This document shows positions 9,121 through 19,274 of a stretch of DNA of 64,000 nucleotides, in pieces (position 1 is the first letter of the stretch; every line of letters starts with the position of its first letter). Origin of the DNA: Phalacrocorax aristotelis. Lineage: Eukaryota > Chordata > Aves > Suliformes > Phalacrocoracidae. The notes beneath the pieces were generated by a model. The model worked only from the letters and a program-made list of their open reading frames with translations, searched no databases and was not told the DNA's origin. The stretch lies in contig NC_134276.1 in the NCBI RefSeq assembly GCF_949628215.1, positions 59,743,733 to 59,807,732 of the forward strand, written 5' to 3'. The translations under genes and the position numbers were made by a program.

Positions 9121-11214
9121 CATCATTCATTCATCGATGGGGCGGGAAAGCACGCCCTGGTGTAACAGCCCCCACCACACACACCCCCACGCAAGGCCGA
9201 GGCTGTGTGTACTCATGCCCAAGGCGGGCGATTGAAGGCAGCCAACCTTTTCCTAAAAAGAAGTCGGCGGCAGCGCGGGAGGAGGAGGAGGAGGCGGGGG
9301 GATTCCTTTCCTTTAGAAAATAAATGAGTAGGCAGCCGGGGGGAGGCCAGCAGCACTCGTCAGGGAGAAGTTTGGGAGCCTTCGCCGCCTCCTTGGGGGT
9401 TTCCTCCTCCTGCGGTGCCCCCCAGCCCCTTCCCGGGGCGCCCCGTCGGGAGAGCCGCCCCGCGCCCCTCAAGCTTGGGGATGATGGGGAGGGAACGGGG
9501 GGGGGCGCTGGGAAATGGGGGAGTCTTTGGCCGGGGGGTGTCTGCCAGGAGCTGCTCCCCTCGATGGAAAAGGCAGGAAAAGTGGTGGGGGTCCCCCAGA
9601 GTGGGGCAGAGGCGGAGGGCAGGCGGGGGTAGAGATGGGACTGTCCCTGGGCTGCGGGGTGTGCTGGTCTTCGAAAGTGATGCGCTTTGTGGAGCACCAA
9701 AACTGCCCCTTCTGTGCAAAGGGAGACGCCGCCGTTTGGGGGTGCCGAAAAGGAGGGCTCGGGGCTTTCCCCGCCAAGCAAAAAGGGGGAAAAGAGCGTT
9801 GCCGTTACTTTTCTCTGGGGCTGCGGGAGGAGAGGTGGCCTTTATTGATATGTCATCTGCTTTCCTTAGGCTGCTGGTCCCCCTGGGGGTGCCTGGCGCT
9901 CCCGCGCTCCTCACAAAGTGCAGGCAGGCTGCCTGTCCTTCCCTGCCTGCGGGGCAGCGAGGGACGCCGCTCCTCCGCCCCGCCAGGAGAGGGAACGGGG
10001 CGGGGGATGCCAGCTGCACACCCCCCCACCCCTCCCCGCCCTCCCCCGCCACCTAATGCCCTTGACCAAGGCACATCTGCCCGTCCCCGCCGCTGCCCTT
10101 GGCAAAGCCACCTCCAAAGGAAGCCCCGCGATGGTCCGGCGTTGCCCGGGCGAGACTCCAGCCGTCCCCTCCTCCCTCCCCCAGCTACTCACGTGGGGAA
10201 GACTCGCAGAATTTGGCCCACGGCTTGCCAAAAGGAGGGGGTAACGCAGGAGCTGGCCCCGCGGGGAGGCCCGGCTTCACCCCCCCCCGCCCCCCAAGGG
10301 AGACCCGCCGGTGTCCGCCGTGTCGTCCCGTGCCCCCCCCCCCAATCCGGAGCCGAAGGGATGCTCCCGGCTTGATTGGCGTGGCGGGGGTCTCAATGAT
10401 GCTGCAGGACAAGGAACGAGAAAAAATAACCCCCGGGTTTTAAAAGGGGCTGCTCGATGGTTTTATTGCACAGTAAAAACTTCTCCTCGCAAACTAACCG
10501 TACGCCTATTTATATACGTATATTTTCTATACGTGCATCCAAAAATGCTCCCTCCTCCCTGACCCGACCCTGGGCGCGTTGCTGGACGGAGCTCCCGGGA
10601 TGTGCCGGTGTGCCGGCAGATGCCGCGGAGGTGAAGAACAGCGTCGCGGCTCCGCGGTACCTCTCGCACGCCTCCTCGTCCCGCTCTTGTTAAACACAGC
10701 GTGATACGTATCTGTCATCGATTTAATATGTCTTAATTCAAATATATCCCCCCGATCAATTTCTTTTTATGAGGGGCTATAAAACAAAGAAAATATTTTA
10801 TAGCTGGGTAATAGGCAGCTGATCCGCGACTGTGGGGAAGGGGAGGGAAGGGGGGGTGGGGGTGGGCTGGCCGAGATTCACGTGGAAATTCGCCCATTTG
10901 CAGGACTCGCTGCAAACCCGGGAAAGCGAAGGCAGCTGCCCGGGCTGGGACAATTTTGGACGGTGCCAGTTCCAAGAGGGCCGTGAAGAATTGAAAGTCC
11001 ATTAACTCATCGCCTCCAGCTCGGGCCCAGGTGCCCCCACCCCACCACCGCCCCCCAAAGTCTGGGCAGCGCCCGTCAGGAACGGACCCCGCGCCCCGCT
11101 CCCGCGGGGAACCGGCTGCAGAACCCTCCCGCCCTGTCCCGTTCGCCGGTAAACCCGCCACGGGACACCGAGGGAAGGCTGCAGAGGCGGGGTGAAAGCC
11201 TCGAAGCCCTCAAA

Positions 11215-11460
11215 TATGTGTTTCGTAAAGGTTCCTCTAAAAACCGAGCTCGGCCGATGGGCTTTAGGAGGTGTTTAGCTCGAAAATGCCGTGCTGTAGG
11301 CTGCATTATGTAAATATATGCTAACGACCATGAACACCATTTACAAACAATCGTCTTTAATGCACGTCTTATTGATAGTTAGGGAGCGGGGAGCGATATT
11401 TTATAACGTCGAAAGCATTCTTCTGGGGAGCCATTAGGAAGTGAGAGCGATCGCCGGTTT
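11215..11460. promoter_or_regulatory. Candidate regulatory island upstream of ZIC2/ZIC5
   Basis: A complex AT-rich block inside GC-rich DNA, with GCATTATGTAAATATATGC, a TTTACAAACAATCG stretch resembling forkhead sites and several ATTA-type cores. No coding potential. Regulatory role is inferred from composition and position. Confidence 0.35.
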
Positions 11461-12364
11461 CCTCGCCAAGACCTCCAAATCGCCTTAAATCTGCTGAAAT
11501 AGCTTCCCATCCGCCCGGCCCGTCGCGGGGTGGCTTTCTTCGCCCGTGGGGCTGCCTTGCGGCGTGGGAGCCTTTGGCGCTGCTTCCCTCCACGAACACC
11601 CGTGACGGGCGCTGTGTTCGGCCAGCAGCGAGCCGGAGCGCCCCGAGTCACAGCCCTGCGGCGCCCGAAACGGGCGAGGTACTCCGGTACCCCCCTCACC
11701 GTCCCGTCGGGGGATAACACAGAGGCGCTGGGACCCTGCGCGGGAGTGGGGCGTGGGGAGGGGGGTGGGGTCGTGGCTACCCACGGGCTCGAAAAGGAGA
11801 AAGAGGGGCGATTTGGCGGCGAGGCTCCCCGCCCCTCGTTTCCGGAGGGGATCAGCGGATGGGTATTTTATACCCTTAAAAACAAACTTCTCCTGCACCC
11901 AGAAAACGCCCGGTTTTCGCCTCCTCATGCACCCAAGCGAGAGCCCGAAGGCTGGGACACGGCCCCGAGTGGGTGCCGGTACCGTCCCCGCCGTCGGGGC
12001 CGACGGGGCTGGCGGGGCCGGGACCCGCCGCACGTTTGGGGGGGGGGGGGGCGGGGGGGGGGGGCTTGCGGCCGGCTGCTGAAGTTTCGGAGCTGCCATT
12101 TTCAGTGCGTGCCTGGCCAGGAAAAGCGGGCTCCATCCCCCCACGTCCCTTCCGGGGATCTGCTCAAATATGAACAAAATAAGGACGAAAAATTTCCATA
12201 CTTCAATCCCTGTGTATATATATGCGTACATGTGTGTATATATCTATTTATGTATAAATAGAGAGGAAGAGATAAAGAGAGAGGCGGCCTCGGGAAACCC
12301 AGGCCAAATTTTGCTCTGCGCTTTCTTCCCCTTCCCCTCTCTCTGTAGCTGAACGTCACCGTTG

Positions 12365-12500
12365 GAAGAAGCTGTTGAGATAAATCAAATAGTGACACTT
12401 TGACGGCTTTACTTGTATAAGCAATATGGTTACCATATGGCATTGTTATTTATGAATGACAGCATAAATTGTATTGCAAACTCCACCGCGCTTTATTGGG
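12365..12500. promoter_or_regulatory. Candidate neural enhancer: SOX-, MEIS- and homeodomain-like sites
   Basis: The block contains a SOX-like CATTGTT (12441-12447) followed at once by ATTTATGAAT, a MEIS/TGIF-like TGACAG (12457-12462), an imperfect palindrome ATGGTTACCAT, and a TTGCAAA core near 12474-12480. The motifs are packed into about 60 bp and the block stands out from its GC-rich surroundings. Motif matches are direct; function is inferred. Confidence 0.4.
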
Positions 12501-13119
12501 AAGCTTCTCCCCTGCCTCTAACGTTTACACGGGCATCTCCCGGCGGGAGAAAAAAAAAAAAAAAGGTACAGCTAATAAACCCCGGCGGTGCTGAGGAAGA
12601 CCCCGTTTTTGGGGGGCGTCGCGCCGGGCCCGCGCCGGCTGCGGGATGAGGTGCAGAGTGCGGGAAGTGCGCGGCGTTGGGCGTCCCTCGGGGCGGGGGG
12701 GAGCACAAAGCGGCTGCTTTCTGGGCCGAGGTGCTCCGCGCCCCCACCGCCTCACCGCATCGCCGCCCAGCGCGGGGCTCTGCACGGCGACTCCTATTTT
12801 TTACATATATATGTATATTATATAAAAGTGCAACTGAAAGAACAATAAATATTAATGGCACGAAAGCGAGATGCTCCTTCCTGCTGCCCCCGCCCTGCCT
12901 CGCGGTTTGTGTTTTTTTTCTTTTTCTTTTTTTTTTTTTTCTTTTTTTAAAAAGGCATTTAAAAGTTACAGCTTTGGCTGAGATTTTCATTATTTCCCCT
13001 TTTTCTTTTACATTACGCTGCCGGTAGAGCCTGACAAAGAACTTTTGTCCCCAAGTGTGTTTTACAGAGGGAGGCTACAGCACGACACATGTGGTCTTCA
13101 CGGGTCATAGGTCGAACGG

Positions 13120-13215
13120 CCTAGAAGTGCCTCGGATCGGCACCATCAAAGGTAACCTGCAACTTAATATCCTGTTGATGAGCTTGTTGAATTTATGAGT
13201 GTCTGCGGTGCAGAC
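13120..13215. promoter_or_regulatory. Short AT-rich island, weak regulatory candidate
   Basis: About 95 bp of balanced-composition sequence (GTAACCTGCAACTTAATATC and following) between GC-rich flanks, with no reading frame or repeat to explain it. Only its composition and place upstream of ZIC2 suggest a regulatory role. Confidence 0.25.
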
Positions 13216-14367
13216 AACGGTGCAAGTGATTCTGCTCCATTGGCCTCTTCTTCCCGGCCCTCGTCCCGGCCGCACGCCCCCGCCCCACCCCGCACCTTGG
13301 CCCGTTCCTCCGGGGAGAAGGGAAGGACGAATTTAGGGGGGATGGGGGGGAAGAAGAAGACCCCCTCTTCCCCCCGGCCGGCCCTTTTGCCTCTCGTTGC
13401 CCGGCGAGGCCGCCGCCAGCCTCCTTCTCCCGCGGGCAGAGCCCCCGGCCCCGCCGCAGCCTGCACCCCCCGCAACCTCGGGGGGGAGTGGGGGGGGGGG
13501 CGTGGGGTGGCCTCCTCATCACCCCCGGCCCGGGGGCGGTGACATCTCCCCGAGGAAGGGGCTGGAAGGCGAGGGCGGTATATGCGGTCCAGGGCAAGCA
13601 AGAAATCGCTCTCGTTCGTCCCTACACCCGCCACCCCCCCGCCCCAGGTCCCTGCACATCCGCAGCCGGCAAAAGAATCAGAGCAGAGCAGTTTTAAAGA
13701 AAATTTGGGGAAACTCACAAAGAGGGGAATGCCGTCCCGGGAAGGCTGGCGTTTGCTCTGAGGGTCTGGCACCTCCAGAAACCTGTTGAAAAAAAACTTG
13801 TTTCAATCAAGGAGTTTAGCACTGACTCGGGGTACACGCTTGCTGTTCTCCCGCGAAAGCTGCCGCGAGCATCGGGCTGCGTTCCCGGCGGTGGCCCGGG
13901 AGGACGAGGGGAGGCGGGGGGCTGGCTGCCGGTGCCCCGGCCTCCCCGCCCTCCCGCTCCCAATCCCTTCCTTTCTTACCCTGCGACACTGGGGAAAGGG
14001 GTTTTGCGGTTCGGAGGGAAATAAAGCGCTTCTTAGGAGGGACGGCGACGCGACTTTGAACTTGGATCAGCTCCTCTGTTTCCTGCAGAGAGAGTAGGGC
14101 TGGAGCCCTGAAAGAATAGCAGAGCGCGGCCGGCCGGCGGGGGCTCCAGCTGGAATTCACCGCGTCCGTCCGTCCGTCCGTCCGTCCACGCCCCCCCAAG
14201 CGCCCCGATGCCGGCGCCGCTGAGCGGACGGAGAAAGCGGGGCAAGGGTAGGCAGGCAGGGAAAGGAGGGGAAAGGAGGAAAAGGAAGAAAAGGAGGAAA
14301 AGACATTTAAAAAAGAGAAGGGAATAAAGAAAGAGAATAAAGGAATAAGAAATAAAGGAAGTTAAAG

Positions 14368-14515
14368 GGAAGGAAGGAAGGAAGGAAGGAAGGAAGGAAG
14401 GAAGGAAGGAAGGAAGGAAGGAAGGAAGGAAGGAAGGAAGGAAGGAAGGAAGGAAGGAAGGAAGGAAGGAAGGAAGGAAGGAAGGAAGGAAGGAAGGAAG
14501 GAAGGAAGGAAGGAA
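14368..14515. repeat. (GGAA)37 microsatellite
   Basis: An uninterrupted tetranucleotide array of 148 bp, 37 copies by direct phase counting. GGAA is the ETS-family core, and long GGAA arrays are known binding platforms for some ETS-type factors. Length is likely polymorphic. Confidence 0.95.
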
Positions 14516-14780
14516 AAGAAGAGAAAATAGAAGACAAAAATAAAAAAGAGAAAAAAGAAAAGGAATGAAAGGGAAGAAAAGGGATGAATAGGGATTAAAG
14601 GTGAGGAGGGAAAGAGGGAAAGAGAGAAGGAAAGAAAGAAAGGGAAGGAAAGAGAGAAAGAGAGAGAAAGAAAGAAAGAGAGAGAGAAAGAGAGAAAGAA
14701 AGAGAGTAAGAGAGAAAGAGAGAGAGAAAGAGAGAAAGAAAGAGAGAAAGAAAGATAGAAAGAAAGATAGAAAGAAAGAT

Positions 14781-14931
<151 letters not shown>

Positions 14932-15019
14932 GAAGAAAGGAGGGAAGAAAGAAAAGGAAGAACAAAGAACGAGGTGAAAATTCAGAAGGTAGGCATTTGT
15001 ATGAATATTCACCTTTTAT

Positions 15020-15152
15020 TTTTTTGTCTTTTTTTTTTTTTTTTTTCCAAACAGTATTTGTAACTAGGAAATTTCCTGGACATTTTAGTCCCCTTTCTAA
15101 TCTCAGATGTAGTAACTTCGTTTAAATTAAAAAAAAAAAAAAAAAAAAAAAC
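15020..15152. repeat. Poly-T and poly-A runs flanking an AGGAAATTTCCT palindrome
   Basis: A T run (about 15029-15046) and an A run (about 15129-15150) lie roughly 80 bp apart and are complementary. Between them is the perfect 12-bp palindrome AGGAAATTTCCT (15066-15077). This could be two independent homopolymer expansions or the remains of inserted retroposed DNA; I cannot tell which. Confidence 0.6.
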
Positions 15153-15752
15153 CAAAACCAAAAACCAAACACCACACACACACCAAAACCCAAATCCCAG
15201 AGTATTCAAGGGTCTAGTTGTCCGTATGATTTTTTCCCTAATCTGGACACAGACGACACAGGAGAGCAAGCTTTCCTCTCCCAACTTGAGCTCTCGAAAT
15301 CCCCAGCAGCGGTGGAGGACACTTCTCAGACCTCTGCCTTGGAAACCTTTCGGGGAAGGAAAATAGAATTTGTTCACGGTCTGTCCCTGGGAGCCTGGGG
15401 GGTCAGGACGAGGACAGCATATGCTCCCAAGCTGCAGCCTGGGAAGGCAGTATCTGGGGAGCAGACACTCCTGCCTGCAAAGGCAGGACCGAGTGACGGC
15501 TTGGTGAAGAGGAGAAGGCTGTTGGCATCGGGGGTGTAGCTCCGCATGAATATTCAGTTTATCTTCTAATGCCCATTTCGGAATAGAAGGAATCCCACTT
15601 CTTCCCAGATTAAATCCTTGCCTTGTTCAGCGAGTAATGTCCGGTATTGGCACATTTCAGCCACTTTCGGACAGGGTTGGAAATATTTTAACTATTTAGT
15701 GACAGTGATGGGGAAAACCTTATTTCAACAACTCGAGCTGGTGGGCACTGTT

Positions 15753-15881
15753 ACCCCTCCCTCCCTCCCTCCCTCCCTTCCTTCCTTCCTTCCTTCCTCC
15801 CTCCCTTCCTTCCTTCCTTCCTTCCTTCCTTCCTTCCTTCCTTCCTTCCTTCCTTCCTTCCTTCCTTCCTTCCTTCCTTCC
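15753..15881. repeat. Pyrimidine tract (CCCT)n(TTCC)n
   Basis: A C/T-only plus strand made of CCCT units followed by about 19 uninterrupted TTCC units (15805-15881), then degenerate TCTA and TCTG units to about 15907. It is the reverse complement in kind of the GGAA array 1.2 kb upstream. Confidence 0.95.
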
Positions 15882-16282
15882 GTCTATCTATCCATCTGTC
15901 TGTCTATCACTGTCAAAGCCCTGCTCAGGCGCTGGGTCCAGTTTTGAGAGTGCCAGCGCCTGATGCGGGATTCAGTGCCGTGAGGAGTCACAGGAGGAAC
16001 GTCACAGGGAGAATTTCCAAGAGCCCCCCTCAATCTACACAAACCCCTATATTTTGGGTTGCTCCTCCGCCAAGTGCGGAGCCGATGGGGATCAAGAGGC
16101 AAGGTTAAGTGCAGGAGGGTTAAGACGACAAAGGTTATGCCAGCTTTTAATTTTTACAAAGCCTTATTTATTGGTGAGCTGCTGGCCCCGAGATGATTAT
16201 TTCTCAGCCACTACAAAACAAACCGAAGCAGGGGCCAGACATGTATTTACTGGAGGGGGAGGGGAAGGGGACTTGTTTGCTC

Positions 16283-16332
16283 TGTGTGTGTGTGTGTATG
16301 TGTGCGGGTGCGGGTGTGGGTGTGGGTGTGCT
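16283..16332. repeat. GT-rich microsatellite
   Basis: A run of TG dinucleotides passing into GGGTGC/GGGTGT hexamers, upstream of ZIC2. Alternating purine-pyrimidine sequence of this type can adopt Z-DNA. Confidence 0.8.
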
Positions 16333-17824
16333 GGCTGTATGCTTTTTTATTCCTGCCATGTAAGAATCCGGTTTCCAAATAACAATGGCAGGGTGGGTTT
16401 TGGGGTTGGGTTTTTTTCTTTTTTCTTTTCGGTTTTGTGTTTGCTGTTTTTTTTCTTTTTGCTTGTTTTGTTTTTTTTCAAGAAAGGGAAGAGACAAGGA
16501 AAACTCCTAAAGCATCTGCTCTCGGGTGCACATTCACAACACAAGCAGATCGGCTCCTCCGCTCCCGCACAAGTGGTTTAAAAGCCCAAACAACCAGGGC
16601 GACCGTTCCCTTTTCTATTTTCATTTTGATTTTATCCCCCCCTCCAGCCGCCGTCACCCCGCCAACGTGACTTTTATCTGTTTCCCCCTCGCTCCCTTTA
16701 TCGATCACGGCTTTAATTTGCTTTAGCCGAAAAGGGGGAAGGGGCTGCACGATGGGCGAGTTCCTCCCTCCCTCCGTCCGCCACCACCTAAAAAAAAAAA
16801 TAAGGCAGCCCCCCACCCCCAGCCCCCTGCTTCTGTTTTAAGCCCCTCGCTTTGTTTGTTTGCCTCCCGAGGCCGGATCGCATGGCCAAGCGCACATCGA
16901 TATTTTCCGTGCGTGTGGCTCGCCGCTCCTCTCCCCCCGCCACGCCACCCCTTCCCCTCGCCGCGGGGGAGGCGGAGAGGGGGGATCCCCCCCTTCCCCC
17001 CAACAAAAAAATAATAATAATAAAAAAAAAAGCCGCCGGCGGTGCGGGGCTGAAGGCGGCCACCGGCGCCAAGCGGGGCTGTGGGGCGGCGTGGGGCGGG
17101 CGCGCCGCCATTAGCCGGTGGCCGGGGACGCCCGGATGGACGGGGCGGCCGGGCCCAATGAGCGGGCGGCGGGAGAGCGGCCGGGCGGCGGGGAAAGGCG
17201 GCGCTGGGCGGGGAGGCGGCGGTGCGGGCGGGAGGGAGGGAGGCAGGCCGGGGGAGGGAGGAGGAAGGGAGGGAGGGAGGGAGGAGGGAGGGAGGGAAGA
17301 GAAGGGGGGTGAGGGGAGGGGGGGGGGAATAAAAAGCCGCCGCCTCAGCAGCGCCCACCGAAATTAAACGGAGGAGCGAGAGGGAGCGAGGGCGCGGGCG
17401 GAGCGGGGCTGCAACTCCGCCGCCCCGGCCGCGCCGCTCCGGCCCCGGCGCTCCGCGGCCCCTTCCCGCCCCCCGCCTCCCCTCCCCCACTGCCGCCCTT
17501 ATTGTTTTTAATCCGCCTCCGGCACCCCCCCTTCTTTCCCCCCCTTCCCTCCCCGCGCCCCTCCGTGGCGGCGGGCGGGGGCGGCGTGGCGCGGGGCACC
17601 CCCCACCCCCCCACCCCCCCCCGAGTCCCTTCGCTCCGTGGGAACCCGCGGCTGCAAGTTTTTCTCCGTGAGAGACACCGCTAATGCCCGGCGGAGGATA
17701 AAACGGGGAGAAGGGGCCCGGGGGCGGCGGGGGGCCCGAGGCGGCGGGCGGGGGTCGGCGGCGCTGACATCCCGGTGGCGGCGGAGGGGTGTGGGGAGCG
17801 GGGACGGGGGGGGGGGGGCGGCGG

Positions 17825-17866
17825 CGTGTGTGTGTGAGTGTGTGTGTGCGTGTGCGTGCGTGTGTG
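17825..17866. repeat. GT/GC alternating tract in ZIC2 leader region
   Basis: About 42 bp of near-perfect alternating purine-pyrimidine (GTGTGT with GTGCGT variants), a good Z-DNA candidate, about 400 bp before the ZIC2 start codon. Confidence 0.85.
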
Positions 17867-18079
17867 CCGCAGGGAACGGCGAGGCGAGCCTTGCCCCCCC
17901 CCGTCCCCGTCCCCAGCCCCGTCCCTCCCCTGCTCCCCCTCCCCTCCCCTGCCCGCCCCCGCCTCAGCTCCTTTAATACACTTTGGTTCTCCGCTCGCCT
18001 TTGGACTCTGCTCTGCCTGGCTCCGGATACGGCTCCGCCGGCGGCGGCGCGGCGGCAGCAGCGGGCCAGTGCGGGCGCA

Positions 18080-18080
<1 letters not shown>

Positions 18081-18120
<40 letters not shown>

Positions 18121-18121
18121 G
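18081..18121 (+). repeat. CGG trinucleotide repeat upstream of ZIC2 start
   Basis: About 13 uninterrupted CGG units ending about 140 bp before the ZIC2 ATG, probably inside the 5' UTR. Repeats of this kind form G-quadruplexes and hairpins and can affect initiation. Confidence 0.9.
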
Positions 18122-18262
18122 GGGACGCGGCGGCTGCCGGGGGGAAGCGACGCGGAGCGGCGGCGGCCCCGCGCCGGGCCGGGCGGGCGGGCGGCTGCAG
18201 CCCGGCGGCGGCGGTAGCGGGGCGGCGGCGGCGGCGTTGGCGTTCCCGGAGCGGCGCAGACC

Positions 18263-19274
18263 ATGCTGCTGGACGCCGGCCCGCAGTTCCCGGCCCTCGG
18301 CGTGGGCACCTTCGCCCGGCACCACCACTCGGCCGCGGCGGAGATGCAGGACCGGGAGCTGAGCCTGGCGGCGCAGAACAGCTTCGTGGACTCGGCGGCG
18401 GCGGCGGCGCACATGGGCGCCTTCAAGCTCAACGCCGGGGCCCACGACCTCTCCCCCGGGCAGAGCTCGGCGTTCACCTCGCAGGCGCCCGGCTACCCCG
18501 CCGCCGCCCTGGGGCCCCACGCCGCCCACGTCGGCTCCTACTCCGGGGCGCCCTTCAACTCCACCCGGGACTTCTTGTTTCGCAGCCGCGGCTTCGGGGA
18601 CTCGTCGCCGGCCGGCGGGCAGCACGGCATCTTCGGCCCTGCGGCCGGCAGCCTGCACCACCCGCACACGGACGCTCAGAGCCACCTCCTCTTCCCGGGC
18701 ATCCACGACCAGCACGGCCCCCACGCCTCCCAAAACGTCCTCAACGGGCAGATGCGCCTGGGCTTGCCGGGGGAGGTGTTCGCCCGGTCGGATCAGTACC
18801 GCCAGGTCTCCAGCCCCAGGACTGACCCTTACTCGGCGGCTCAGCTGCACAACCAGTACGGCCCCATGAATATGAATATGGGCATGAACATGGCAGCCCA
18901 CCACCACCACCACCACCCAGGTGCCTTTTTCCGCTACATGCGGCAGCAGTGCATCAAGCAAGAGCTCATCTGCAAGTGGATCGACCCCGAGCAGCTCAAC
19001 AACCCCAAAAAAAGTTGCAATAAAACTTTCAGCACCATGCACGAGTTGGTCACCCACGTCTCGGTGGAGCACGTTGGGGGACCCGAGCAGAGCAACCATG
19101 TCTGCTACTGGGAGGAGTGTCCCCGGGAAGGCAAGCCCTTCAAAGCGAAATACAAACTGGTCAATCATATCCGAGTGCACACGGGAGAGAAGCCCTTCCC
19201 CTGCCCCTTCCCCGGCTGCGGAAAAGTTTTCGCCAGATCAGAAAACCTCAAAATTCACAAAAGGACGCACACAG
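18263..19274 (+). CDS. ZIC2: ZIC2 coding exon 1
   Basis: Encodes residues 1-337 plus the first base of glycine 338: the whole N-terminal regulatory part and fingers 1-3. The ATG at 18263 begins the conserved [11 protein letters not shown] start. Finger 1 has the ZIC-type C-x-W (CKW) and a 14-residue inter-cysteine spacing. The donor reads CACACAG followed by GTAATT. The minus-strand 499-codon frame over this exon is an antisense shadow. Confidence 0.97.

Larger units (their letters stand above)
17100..18262 (+). promoter_or_regulatory. ZIC2: ZIC2 promoter and 5' UTR CpG island
   Basis: Extremely GC-rich DNA directly upstream of the ZIC2 start codon. A plus-strand CCAAT box lies at 17155-17159 and a weak TATA-like AATAAAAAG at 17328-17336. 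If used, the latter would place the start of transcription near 17360 and give a leader of roughly 0.9 kb. The leader would then include a GT repeat (17825-17866), a CGG repeat (18081-18121) and many G runs, all able to form stable structure. The long open frames across this interval begin at non-ATG codons and are compositional. The transcription start is inferred. Confidence 0.5.

Noticed and set aside
16723-18477. 584-codon minus-strand frame over the ZIC2 leader
   Set aside because: Proline/arginine-rich reading of a CpG island with repeats; no recognisable domain or start context.
17983-18825. Apparent upstream open frame overlapping the ZIC2 start
   Set aside because: It begins with TTG, not ATG, so it is not a credible upstream open reading frame in a vertebrate leader.
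17681-19180. 499-codon minus-strand frame opposite ZIC2 exon 1
   Set aside because: Antisense shadow of a GC-rich exon; the reading is glycine/arginine/proline-rich and spans simple repeats.
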